From: Sporosarcina sp. Te-1
Lineage (GTDB): Bacteria; Bacillota; Bacilli; Bacillales_A; Planococcaceae
Assembly (NCBI RefSeq): GCF_017498505.1
Contig: NZ_CP071798.1
Coordinates: forward strand, 2,005,501-2,069,500
Direction of reading: 5' to 3'
DNA length: 64,000 nt
The translations under genes were made by a program, and so were the position numbers. Each line of letters begins with the position of its first letter. Within the stretch, counting starts at the first letter, position 1. The notes under the pieces were generated by a model. The model saw nothing but the letters and a program-made list of their open reading frames with translations, did not search any database and had not been told where the DNA came from. Positions 8,077 through 15,812 of the stretch are shown here, in pieces.

Positions 8077-9237
8077 TCACAAGCTTTCTTTTGGCTGCTT
8101 CCAAAAAAGGACGAGTACTAGACCGAGTAACAGGAAAATTGCTCCTGCGTAAAACGGATAGTCCAGATGAATGTCAAAAAGGGCGCCGCCCATGATCGGG
8201 CCAAAAATATTGCCGATGCTCGTAAACATGGAGTTCATTCCCCCGACAAACCCTTGATCATTCCCGGCAATTTTGGATAAATACGAAGTAACAGCTGGGC
8301 GGATTAAATCGAAACCGACAAAAACGATCATCGTCACAAGCAAGACACTGAAGTAGGAATGGACGATTGTCATCAAATAAACAAGTACTGCCGAGAAAAG
8401 CAGGCTGAAAAAGATGACTCGAATCTCGCCCATATATTTTGTCAAGCGGTCAAATAAAGCCACTTGCGCAATGGCCCCAACAATACCACCGCCTGTAATA
8501 ATGATGGCAATGTCCTTAGGGGTAAATTGAAACTTGTGATCCACAAAAAGGCTGAAGATCGACTCAAAGGATGCCAAACCGAATGATGAAATTAAAATGA
8601 CCATGAATGCAATGAAATACATAGGAACGAAGACTTTTTGAAGCCCTGACTTTTGGGGGCCATCAACTGTTTCCTGCACCTGCCTCTCAGGTTCACGCAG
8701 CATCACCAGCGAGAACACGCCAGCGAAACAGGCAAGTCCTGCCGCAAAGAAAAATGGGACACGCGTACCAAAATCCGCTAGAAATCCACCGATCCCCGGA
8801 CCGATGATAAACCCGGTTGAGATAGCTGCCGACATATAGCCAAGTGCTTTCGCACGCATCTCCGTGGTCGTGATATCTGCAATGAAAGCCGTTACGGCCG
8901 GCATGATGAACGCTGCACTTACACCGCCAAGCATCCGGGAAATAAATAGAACGGGTAAGGTTTGCCCGATACCAAATAACAGCTCCGATAAGCTGAAGAT
9001 AAATAAGCCGATAACAATCATCCGCTTCCTTCCGAACGCATCCGCCCAACGACCGGCAAGCGGGGACACGAGCAATTGGGCTAAGGCAAACACTGCGACC
9101 ATATAGCCAACGACCTTACCCGAAATATGCAACTCATTCATCAACGTTGGTAAAACGGGAATGACCAGCCCAATTCCAAGAAAAGCAATAAATAAATTGA
9201 TCAGCAGGATTATTAACGTGACTGTCGTTTTTTTCAT
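8077..9237 (-). CDS. Bmr/NorA-type multidrug efflux MFS transporter
   Basis: 386-aa, twelve-TM drug:proton antiporter of the DHA1 family. It carries family motifs FLGIGLVIPVLPTLMNEL (TM1), the loop motif GRWADAFGRKRM (motif A) and SAAISTGFIIGPGIGGFLAD (motif C of antiporters), very like S. aureus NorA and B. subtilis Bmr/Blt. Expected substrates are hydrophobic cations and fluoroquinolones, but this is a family-level inference. The start is set at the ATG at 9237 with AAGAGGT five bases upstream. No MerR/TetR regulator adjoins it. Confidence 0.85.
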   Translation of the reverse strand: MKKTTVTLIILLINLFIAFLGIGLVIPVLPTLMNELHISGKVVGYMVAVFALAQLLVSPLAGRWADAFGRKRMIVIGLFIFSLSELLFGIGQTLPVLFISRMLGGVSAAFIMPAVTAFIADITTTEMRAKALGYMSAAISTGFIIGPGIGGFLADFGTRVPFFFAAGLACFAGVFSLVMLREPERQVQETVDGPQKSGLQKVFVPMYFIAFMVILISSFGLASFESIFSLFVDHKFQFTPKDIAIIITGGGIVGAIAQVALFDRLTKYMGEIRVIFFSLLFSAVLVYLMTIVHSYFSVLLVTMIVFVGFDLIRPAVTSYLSKIAGNDQGFVGGMNSMFTSIGNIFGPIMGGALFDIHLDYPFYAGAIFLLLGLVLVLFWKQPKESL

Positions 9238-9339
9238 AGTAGACCTCTTTGTCATCTCTAAGTTTGCTGTATTGTAATATGTAGATAATTCATTATATCA
9301 GGTCCGATATCAACCGTCCTCTTTCCTTCCTCGCAACAC

Positions 9340-9378
9340 AAAAAAGGCGCACAGCTAGCTGTCTAAGGTACGTGCCTC
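9340..9378 (-). terminator. Terminator downstream of first YjcZ gene
   Basis: On the minus strand a GGC...GCC stem enclosing the perfect palindrome ACAGCTAGCTGT is followed by six T. Confidence 0.55.
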
Positions 9379-9492
9379 AATTCATCTTTGGGTCTCCTTG
9401 GAACCGTAGAATCCATAGGAGCCGACTGAACTGTCGTGCGGCAGGTACCTGTTCATGCTGTGGCCTGGTTGACTTTTACGTTCTACAACAAT

Positions 9493-9603
9493 TTAATAGC
9501 CGCCCCACCAAAAAGCGGCGCCTACGATGATCAATAAAATGAATAGGACCACGATCAATGCGTATCCGCCGCCGTATCCTGTTCCTCCGCTAGCTCCAGA
9601 CAT
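9493..9603 (-). CDS. YjcZ-family sporulation peptide (36 aa)
   Basis: Tiny membrane peptide: Gly-rich head (MSGASGGTGYGGGY), one hydrophobic helix [19 protein letters not shown], then GGY. This is the YjcZ/YoeI-like family found in multiple copies in spore formers; several members are sporulation-induced and in the forespore or spore coat. The ATG at 9603 follows a GGGGGTG site. A longer in-frame extension upstream lacks a site. A paralogue lies at 9892. Function unknown. Confidence 0.85.
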   Translation of the reverse strand: MSGASGGTGYGGGYALIVVLFILLIIVGAAFWWGGY

Positions 9604-9724
9604 AACTGAACACCCCCATAACGGTTGATGTACATATTGTATGTGTAAAGGCATTCGTCTATCGTGATAAGGACCCAATCTTCTTCCTATTTCTTTGCTT
9701 CTTCTTTTTACATCGGATACAGCA

Positions 9725-9748
9725 AAAAAGACACACATGTCATGTGCA
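9725..9748 (-). terminator. Terminator downstream of second YjcZ gene
   Basis: Minus-strand hairpin GCACATG-AC-ATGTGTG followed by six T, 144 bases after the paralogue's stop. Confidence 0.65.
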
Positions 9749-9891
9749 TCCCCATGTTATGACAAGTTCCATGCTCCAACTATCAAGTGGTCATTTAATC
9801 GGAACTTGCACCAACAGGCTCGCAAACTGACACGTATGTCTTTCCACTAATGATGACAGAGTGTACTACCTCGTCCTAAACACACGAGGAA

Positions 9892-10002
9892 TTAATAGTA
9901 CCCACCGCCTAAGAAAGCAGCACCAACAATAATCAACAGGATAAACAAGACTACGATCAAAGCGAAACCGCTACCGTAACCGCCTCCACCGCCTCCGGAC
10001 AT
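9892..10002 (-). CDS. Second YjcZ-family sporulation peptide (36 aa)
   Basis: Reads [20 protein letters not shown] followed by [10 protein letters not shown] and LGGGYY. It starts at an ATG at 10002 behind a near-perfect AAAGGAGGTG site eight bases upstream, so translation should be strong. It shares the hydrophobic core [18 protein letters not shown] with the copy at 9493, indicating a local duplication, but the two have separate terminators. Predicted single-span membrane peptide of the sporulating cell. Confidence 0.85.
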   Translation of the reverse strand: MSGGGGGGYGSGFALIVVLFILLIIVGAAFLGGGYY

Positions 10003-10227
10003 TCACAACACCTCCTTTGCAGGTGATAGTGATAATATATGTAGCAACTTCGATTCGGTAACTGACACTCCCCCATTTTTGTTTAAATTAGAATAGGCAA
10101 AGTGAAAAGTCATTTTATTCTTTCTGACCTCATTCAGCAGCTTTATTGGGCTTGGTTTGTCCGCCCCTCTTGAATACGTTTCTTCTCATATACTGAAATA
10201 TACGTAAAGGAAAGAGGTGACAAAACA

Positions 10228-10503
10228 GTGTCCTCATTTCAGCATTATCATCAACAATGTACTCGCCATATAGGAAAACCCGTTGTTATCGGGACAAGGG
10301 ACGGACAAACCCACAGAGGTATCATTCAAGAAGTCCGCAATAACCGCGTCTACTTGCAACCCCTCGGCAATCAACGAGGCCTAGGCGGTATCGGGTTCGG
10401 ATGGGGGTTTGGCTTTGGCTTTGGACGCGGGGCGGCATTCGGATTAGGTATTGCAATCGGCTCCATCGTTACGTTAGCAGTACTGCCGTTTTTCTTTTGG
10501 TGA
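10228..10503 (+). CDS. Small protein with Sm-like N-terminus and Gly-rich membrane segment
   Basis: 91 aa, GTG start at 10228 with AAAGAGGTG seven to eight bases upstream. Residues 10-48 (CTRHIGKPVVIGTRDGQTHRG, then IIQEVRNNRVYLQP) resemble a short beta-barrel of Sm/LSM style, in which two strands are joined by a DG turn. Residues 55-75 are Gly/Phe-rich repeats (GFGWGFGFGFGRG), and the C-terminal 20 residues form a hydrophobic helix. Such proteins occur in Bacillales near YjcZ peptides, so a spore-envelope role is plausible but not shown. I do not know a function. Confidence 0.75.
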   Translation: MSSFQHYHQQCTRHIGKPVVIGTRDGQTHRGIIQEVRNNRVYLQPLGNQRGLGGIGFGWGFGFGFGRGAAFGLGIAIGSIVTLAVLPFFFW

Positions 10504-10508
10504 TTCTT

Positions 10509-10536
10509 TCGCCAGGATCGTTCAATCGACCTGGCG
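10509..10536 (+). terminator. Hairpin downstream of the Sm-like small gene
   Basis: CGCCAGG / CCTGGCG stem followed by a T-containing tract (TGCCTTTATTTG). Confidence 0.6.
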
Positions 10537-10707
10537 TGCCTTTATTTGCCATCAAAAGAAATCATCTTGGAAAAACAGGGCTTTGAACGTTTGAAATCTC
10601 CCTATTTAGGCAATCCCATACAATGAGTACTTATATCACTGATCCGTTTTTTCATCTTCCCATCCTGGAAGGTTTTGAAAACGCCAATTTATTAAGGAGG
10701 CTCCCTT

Positions 10708-11949
10708 GTGAAACGGATTGTCAGTACATACCTCCACACTTCATTAATTCTCAAAATCACGATTGCTCTTGTCCTTGGAATTATCGCAGGGTTCCTTCTA
10801 GGAGACAATGCCTCCGTACTCGTTCCATTTGGCGATCTCCTGCTGCGCTTATTGACTTTCTTGATCATCCCGCTTATTCTTTTCACACTCATCGTCGGGG
10901 TAAATCAAACAAATATTAGTAATTTAGGACGCATGGGAACCAAAGTGTTTGTCTACTATACACTTAGTTCTGCAATTGCTATTGTCGTCGGCCTTGCGGT
11001 GGCAAGCTTGTTTCAGCCTGGAATCGGGATGGAGCTCACCGGAAATGAGGCGTTTGAAGTACCGGAAAACCCTGGAATCGTCAGCGTCTTACTCAATATT
11101 GTCCCTTCAAACATAGTAACCGCATTTACGGAGATGAACCTCCTCGGTATCATTTTTACAGCATTGGCATTCGGCATAGCTATTTCAGCCATGCGCTCCT
11201 CCGCCAATTACAGCGAATATGGGGACATGCTGTTGAAGTTCTTTAATGCTCTGAATGAAGCATCGATGATTATTTTAAAAGCGATTCTCCAGTATGTACC
11301 GATTGGTGTATTTGCGATTATGGCCAATACGGTCGGAAGCCAAGGAATTGATACACTCGTATCCCTTGGTGGCATGATTGGGGTTTTTTACATTGCACTT
11401 CTCGCCCATATCGTCTTGTACATTCTGTTTCTGCTCTTATTCGGTGTGAAGCCGCTGGACTTTTTTAAACATGCAAGAACCCCGATGCTCACTGCGTTTG
11501 TTACCCAAAGCAGTGCAGGTACGCTTCCTTTAACTCTTACTGCAGCTAAAAATATGGGGATATCCAGAAGTCTATATGGTTTCAGCTTACCATTAGGGGC
11601 AACGATTAATATGGACGGGGCGGCGATCCGCATTGCTGTCTCCACTGTCTTTGCGGCCAATGTAACCGGCCATCCGCTTAGTCTTTCCGATATGCTGATG
11701 GTCGTATTGATCGGCACTCTTGCCTCAATTGGAACAGCGGGTGTCCCAGGTGCCGGTATTGTCATGATTGCAACCGTGTTCGTGCAGCTCGGTTTGCCGA
11801 TGGAGGCAGTCGCTTTACTGACAGCCATCGATGCTTTGATTGGTATGGGCGCTACCGCTTTAAATATAACCGGCGATTTAGTCGGGACCCGTGCCATTGA
11901 TCAACATGAAAAAAGAAGGCAAAAAAAATCGCTAGGACATCCATCATGA
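10708..11949 (+). CDS. DAACS-family dicarboxylate/amino acid:cation symporter
   Basis: 413-aa glutamate-transporter-fold protein (GltP/GltT/TcyP/DctA family) importing an acidic amino acid, cystine or C4-dicarboxylate with H+ or Na+. Signatures: the HP1 serine-rich motif TQSSAGTLP, the TM7 motif GATINMDGAA (usually NMDGTA) and HP2 GVPGAGIVM. Start is GTG at 10708 with AAGGAGG six bases upstream. The A in place of T in NMDGAA and the lack of linked metabolic genes leave the substrate open. It is monocistronic and ends in a strong terminator. Confidence 0.88.
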   Translation: MKRIVSTYLHTSLILKITIALVLGIIAGFLLGDNASVLVPFGDLLLRLLTFLIIPLILFTLIVGVNQTNISNLGRMGTKVFVYYTLSSAIAIVVGLAVASLFQPGIGMELTGNEAFEVPENPGIVSVLLNIVPSNIVTAFTEMNLLGIIFTALAFGIAISAMRSSANYSEYGDMLLKFFNALNEASMIILKAILQYVPIGVFAIMANTVGSQGIDTLVSLGGMIGVFYIALLAHIVLYILFLLLFGVKPLDFFKHARTPMLTAFVTQSSAGTLPLTLTAAKNMGISRSLYGFSLPLGATINMDGAAIRIAVSTVFAANVTGHPLSLSDMLMVVLIGTLASIGTAGVPGAGIVMIATVFVQLGLPMEAVALLTAIDALIGMGATALNITGDLVGTRAIDQHEKRRQKKSLGHPS

Positions 11950-11965
11950 TGTCCAGCGATTTTTT
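11925..11965 (+). terminator. Terminator of the DAACS symporter gene
   Basis: AAAATCGCTaGGACATC / GATGTCCaGCGATTTTTT; it overlaps the stop codon. Confidence 0.88.
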
Positions 11966-11997
11966 GTAGTTGCATATTTTATTTCTACATGTTAGGA

Positions 11998-12015
11998 TGC
12001 AAGTAAACACTTGCA
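11998..12015. promoter_or_regulatory. TetR operator O1 (TGCAAG-N6-CTTGCA)
   Basis: Perfect dyad TGCAAGTAAACACTTGCA immediately upstream of the TetR gene. The same half-sites with the same spacing recur before the downstream permease gene, which marks it as the regulator's binding site. Confidence 0.65.
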
Positions 12016-12037
12016 CTATTAAAAGGAGAGGGTGCTG

Positions 12038-12619
12038 TTGTCAACAAAATCGACAACAGAGCGTATACTGGAAGCGGCCATCGAATTAGTGAGCGAAAAA
12101 GGGTATGCAGCTGCCACGACAAAATCCATAGCAGATCTTGCCGGAGTTAATGAAGTGACGATTTTCCGCCACTTCGGAAATAAACGAGGTATCTTGAAAG
12201 CAATCATCGAAAAGTTTTCGTACGGACCGATTTTGCAGAAGACGATTCAATTGGAAGTGACCTATGAGTTGAAGGACGATTTGCTTCTCTTTTCAGAGGA
12301 GTATCTTCGTTATATGTTCTCCATCAAAGATTTTGTCCTGATCGGGTTCAGGGAAGCTGGTTCATTCCCAGAAATCGATGAGGAAATTGCAAACATTCCT
12401 CGTGTCATCAAAGAGGAGCTCATGAAGTATTTTATGGAGATGCAGCGCAGAGGCAAAATAATGGACATCGATGTGGAACCGATCGCCATGTCATTTATTG
12501 CTATCAACTTCGGACATTTCATCTCTGCAGCAAGGCTTGGTTCCAATGTAACGACGATCGATCTGACAGAATTATTGAGAACAAGTGTCACCATTTTTTC
12601 TAGGGGCATTGCCCCCTAG
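12038..12619 (+). CDS. TetR/AcrR-family repressor
   Basis: 193-aa one-component regulator. The N-terminal helix-turn-helix (ILEAAIELVSEKGYAAATT, SIADLAGVNEVTIFRHFGNK) is classic TetR; the rest is an alpha-helical ligand-binding domain ending in a hydrophobic helix. TTG at 12038 is chosen (AAAGGAG nine bases upstream); a GTG at 12032 is the alternative but is very close to the site. It is flanked by two copies of one operator, so it probably represses itself and the permease gene 50 bases downstream. Ligand unknown, likely a toxic hydrophobic compound. Confidence 0.88.
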   Translation: MSTKSTTERILEAAIELVSEKGYAAATTKSIADLAGVNEVTIFRHFGNKRGILKAIIEKFSYGPILQKTIQLEVTYELKDDLLLFSEEYLRYMFSIKDFVLIGFREAGSFPEIDEEIANIPRVIKEELMKYFMEMQRRGKIMDIDVEPIAMSFIAINFGHFISAARLGSNVTTIDLTELLRTSVTIFSRGIAP

Positions 12620-12625
12620 AAAAAA
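12594..12625. terminator. Hairpin after the TetR gene
   Basis: TTTTTTCTAGGGGC-ATT-GCCCCCTAGAAAAAA includes the TetR stop codon. On the plus strand the following tract is A6T4, so it may attenuate rather than fully stop transcription. Confidence 0.55.
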
Positions 12626-12637
12626 TTTTATTATAGA

Positions 12638-12655
12638 TGCAAGCAAGTACTTACA
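12638..12655. promoter_or_regulatory. TetR operator O2 (TGCAAG-N6-CTTACA)
   Basis: One mismatch from O1 in the right half-site, same 18-bp architecture, placed 18 bases before the permease start. It would let the TetR protein block expression of the permease independently. Confidence 0.6.
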
Positions 12656-12672
12656 ATCAAGGAGGATATGAT

Positions 12673-13878
12673 ATGAATGCGTTACAAGCTTTATTGCGCT
12701 TAAGAGGGACCTATATTGGAATCATTGCAGCGGTGATGTTCCAGCTTATTTTCTTTTCGGTTTGGCTGACAGCCTATAATGGTGTCCAAGACCGAACCCA
12801 CAACTTAGCCATCGGGATGGTAAATGAGGATCAAAATGCAGAACCCATTGCAAAAGAGTTACAACAGAATTTGCCGGTTCAAACAAAACAATTCCATACA
12901 CTGGAGGAAGCCTTTGATCAAATGAATGAAAGAGAAGTCAACATGGTCATCCACATCCCCGAAAATTTCGTATCGTCTTTAGGTTCGGAGTCTCGGCCAT
13001 CCATTCAATATTGGATCAATCAGGCAAACGCCACATCAAGCAAGACAATGATGGAACAACTCACTTTTGAAGTGACCAACAAGCTGAATACCGAAATTTC
13101 GTTCCAGCAAAAAACAGCCGCAACCGGAGCCATTGAACAACAATTGAATCAATTGCCAGTTGAACCTGCTGTCGCACAAGCTATCGGAGAGGCATTCAAA
13201 AACCTCGCAGCCTCGATTCAATCGGAGCCAATCGATAAAGTCGTTCACAAAACGAATGCAGTGGATCAATTTTCCGCCAATCTCGTCCCGTTGATGGTCA
13301 TCATTTCTTCTTTTGTCGGCGCGATGGTCATGATCATGCAAATCAACGAAGCGGCTGGAACTCTTCGTACAACTTATTCCAAATGGGGATTATTTTTCGG
13401 AAGACAGATTATTAACATTGCTGTCGCATTCCTACTGCCTCTCCTGACCATTGGATTGATGAACCTATTTGACGTGGCCTCTGAGGAATCATTTGTTGCT
13501 ATCTATTTATTCCAAGGCGTCATGTTCCTTTCCTTTTTACTGGTTGCCCAAGTCTTTGTCTACGTCTTCGGCAATTACGGAATGGTCTTCAACATACTCG
13601 CCCTTTCCCTGCAGCTCGTGACATCTGGCGTCTTAGTCGCAAGAGAATTGCTACCAAGCGGCTATCATGCAATCGCCTCATTCTTGCCTGCCACGTATGG
13701 CGCAGACGGCTACTATACCATCGTCTTTGGCGGCAATGAAGGAGCGCTCTTTACTAACATCACCCCTCTTCTCCTAATAGCGGGGTCAGCTCTGCTCGTC
13801 ACCGCAGGCGCAGTTTTTCTCCGTCGCGAGAAGAAGAGCATACAGGTAAATGAATCGAGTCTTCTTATGGAACCATGA
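12673..13878 (+). CDS. ABC-2-type/YhgE-like membrane permease
   Basis: 401-aa membrane protein. One N-terminal TM (about residues 12-33), a large extracytoplasmic domain rich in Q/N (about 35-205), then five to six TM helices (about 215-390). This layout matches the ABC-2 transporter/YhgE-Pip group often controlled by TetR repressors and tied to efflux of lipophilic or membrane-active compounds. ATG at 12673 follows AAGGAGG. No ATPase is linked, so it may work alone or with an ATPase encoded elsewhere. Regulated by the adjacent TetR through O2 (inference). Confidence 0.78.
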   Translation: MNALQALLRLRGTYIGIIAAVMFQLIFFSVWLTAYNGVQDRTHNLAIGMVNEDQNAEPIAKELQQNLPVQTKQFHTLEEAFDQMNEREVNMVIHIPENFVSSLGSESRPSIQYWINQANATSSKTMMEQLTFEVTNKLNTEISFQQKTAATGAIEQQLNQLPVEPAVAQAIGEAFKNLAASIQSEPIDKVVHKTNAVDQFSANLVPLMVIISSFVGAMVMIMQINEAAGTLRTTYSKWGLFFGRQIINIAVAFLLPLLTIGLMNLFDVASEESFVAIYLFQGVMFLSFLLVAQVFVYVFGNYGMVFNILALSLQLVTSGVLVARELLPSGYHAIASFLPATYGADGYYTIVFGGNEGALFTNITPLLLIAGSALLVTAGAVFLRREKKSIQVNESSLLMEP

Positions 13879-13881
13879 TCG

Positions 13882-13918
13882 AAGCCCCCTTTCCTCTTGA
13901 TTGAGATAGGGGGCTTTT
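13882..13918 (+). terminator. Terminator of the permease gene
   Basis: AAGCCCCCT / AGGGGGCTTTT stem-loop just after the stop codon. Confidence 0.85.
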
Positions 13919-13989
13919 AAATCTGCATTAGGAGGAGCGGATGCGGGACTTGATTAAGTGGTGCACAGAAGGATAAGTGGTTGCTGAGC

Positions 13990-14203
13990 TTTTTTGATCG
14001 GTTCCCGGGAGGATTTGAGCGGTTGCCAGACTTATTTGATCGGTTCTCCGGAGGATATGAGAGGTCGCTGATCTTTTTTGATCGGTTCCCGGAAGGATAT
14101 GAGCGGTCGCTGGGCCTTTTTGATCGGTTCACAGAAAGATTCGAGCGATCGCCGACCCTACTTGATCGGTTCCCGGGAGGATTCGAGCGATTCCCTGCAT
14201 AAG
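13990..14203. repeat. Tandem array, 42-bp period (five copies)
   Basis: TTGATCGG begins at 13994, 14036, 14078, 14120 and 14162, an exact 42-bp spacing. Each 42-mer is itself two related 21-bp halves, of the type TTGATCGGTTCCCGGGAGGAT and TTGAGCGGTTGCCAGACTTAT. Both strands are open across the array because 42 is a multiple of three, but no ribosome-binding site precedes either frame. It lies between a terminator and guaD. Confidence 0.9.
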
Positions 14204-14388
14204 CAAGCCGTACTTATAAACGCATGGCACCACAAGACACAACGCATCAACCGCTACAGTAAGACAGCACACGAAATTTGCAGGAAAGTGTTGCATTCCT
14301 ACAAAAAAACTTTTAGTGTGTTAATGTATTATTATTTCCCCATACTGCAATTGAATAGTTAGACCTATTACATAGAAGGAGTGATACG

Positions 14389-15756
14389 ATGGGTTCATAC
14401 ATACGAGTGTTCCAAGGAACGGCCTTTACGAGCAAATCGCCAAAGGAAGTAGCGGTGTGGAAGGATTGTTTATTTTGTATTGATGAAAACGGATTGATTG
14501 CCAAGATCGTGCAACCGGGCGAATCGGAGTATGCAGAACTGTTGCAAACATATGAGCAGACGGATGCATACCAACGCCTGAAAGAGGGGACCTACCTTTT
14601 GCCGGGGTTTGTCGATCTGCATGTTCATGCGCCTCAGTGGATCCAGGCAGGTACAGCGCTTGACATCCCGCTCAGCGACTGGCTTCAGACATACACGTTC
14701 CCGTCCGAGGCGAAGTTTGCGGATGTGGATTTCGCCAGAAGGGTGTATGAGGATGTAGTTGATACACTGCTAGCGAACGGGACGACAACTGCCCTCTATT
14801 TTGCGACAATCCATAAGGAAGCCAGTATCGCGCTGACAGAAATTTGCGCACATAAAGGACAACGCGGCTTAGTCGGCAAGGTCGTTGCGGATAATACGGC
14901 GCAGACCCCTAATTTTTATCGTGATCAAGACACAGCAACCGCACTTCAGGAAACAGAGGAATTCATTGTTGCAGTCAAGGAACTGGCGAAACAGGCAAAG
15001 CAAGGGGTCTATCCTGTCGTGACACCTCGTTTTATTCCGAGCTGCACAGATGAAGCACTGCAAGGATTAGGCAAATTGGCAGAGAAATATGACACGCATA
15101 TACAATCTCATTGCAGTGAGAGCGATTGGGCGCACGGATATGTACAAGAACGTTTTGGTATGAACGACGCTAAAGCATTACATGGTTTCGGCCTCTTGCG
15201 CGAGAAATCGGTTATGGCCCATTCCAACTTCCTTACGGATGAGGATGCTCGATTGTTCGCAAAAAACGGAAGTGCCATTGCCCATTGCCCGGTATCCAAT
15301 GCCTATTTTGCCAACAGCGTCCTGCCGCTTGCCCGCTTCATGGAGATGGGCGTAGAAATCGGCTTGGGCTCTGATATTTCAGGTGGTTTTTCACCAAGCT
15401 TGTATGATAATGCCCGCCAGGCTGTCATGTCGTCCAGAATGTTGGAAGACGGGGTGGACACGGGGCTGCCCGCTGAGAAACGCGGTGTACCGAATTCCCG
15501 GATTACGCTTAACGAGGCATTCTATTTAGCAACTGCCGGCGGCGGGGAAAGCCTCAGCCTGCCGATTGGCCGCTTGGAAGAAGGTTATGCGTGGGATGTT
15601 CAGTTAGTTGATACGAAACAAGCAGCGGCCCGGCTTCCGCTTTATGATCCGGAAGAAAGTGATTTGGATATCTTTCAGAAGATCCTCTACTTGGCAAGGC
15701 CGGAAAACATCCGTGAAGTGTGGGTTCAAGGCGAGAAGGTCCACAGCCGGAAGTAA
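14389..15756 (+). CDS. guaD: Guanine deaminase (amidohydrolase superfamily)
   Basis: Converts guanine to xanthine and ammonia. This is the zinc amidohydrolase form: metal ligands HVH in PGFVDLHVHAPQ (about residue 80), HCSES (about 240), AHSNFL (about 275) and GSDISGGFSP (about 325). The PQ after HVHA is typical of guanine deaminase. 455 aa is the normal size. ATG at 14389 is preceded by GAAGGAG. With the guanine-type riboswitch on pbuE and the second deaminase at 59358, it suggests active guanine turnover. Monocistronic, closed by a terminator shared with the convergent operon. Confidence 0.9.
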   Translation: MGSYIRVFQGTAFTSKSPKEVAVWKDCLFCIDENGLIAKIVQPGESEYAELLQTYEQTDAYQRLKEGTYLLPGFVDLHVHAPQWIQAGTALDIPLSDWLQTYTFPSEAKFADVDFARRVYEDVVDTLLANGTTTALYFATIHKEASIALTEICAHKGQRGLVGKVVADNTAQTPNFYRDQDTATALQETEEFIVAVKELAKQAKQGVYPVVTPRFIPSCTDEALQGLGKLAEKYDTHIQSHCSESDWAHGYVQERFGMNDAKALHGFGLLREKSVMAHSNFLTDEDARLFAKNGSAIAHCPVSNAYFANSVLPLARFMEMGVEIGLGSDISGGFSPSLYDNARQAVMSSRMLEDGVDTGLPAEKRGVPNSRITLNEAFYLATAGGGESLSLPIGRLEEGYAWDVQLVDTKQAAARLPLYDPEESDLDIFQKILYLARPENIREVWVQGEKVHSRK

Positions 15757-15767
15757 GAAATGAAATC

Positions 15768-15806
15768 AAAAAAAGCGAGGAAAACTTGATTCTCCTCGCT
15801 TTTTTA
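15768..15806. terminator. Bidirectional terminator guaD / seven-gene operon
   Basis: AAAAAGCGAGGA / TCCTCGCTTTTTT with A run upstream and T run downstream. Confidence 0.9.
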
Positions 15807-15812
15807 TTTGTT

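Noticed and set aside
9396-9456. 24-codon minus-strand frame (MNRYLPHDSSVGSYGFYG...) downstream of a YjcZ gene
   Set aside because: Protein-like composition but weak ribosome-binding site; too short to support alone.
13917-14362. Open frames on both strands across the 42-bp array (for example 73 codons from 13981)
   Set aside because: Openness follows from a period divisible by three; no ribosome-binding site, no start context and no conserved ends.
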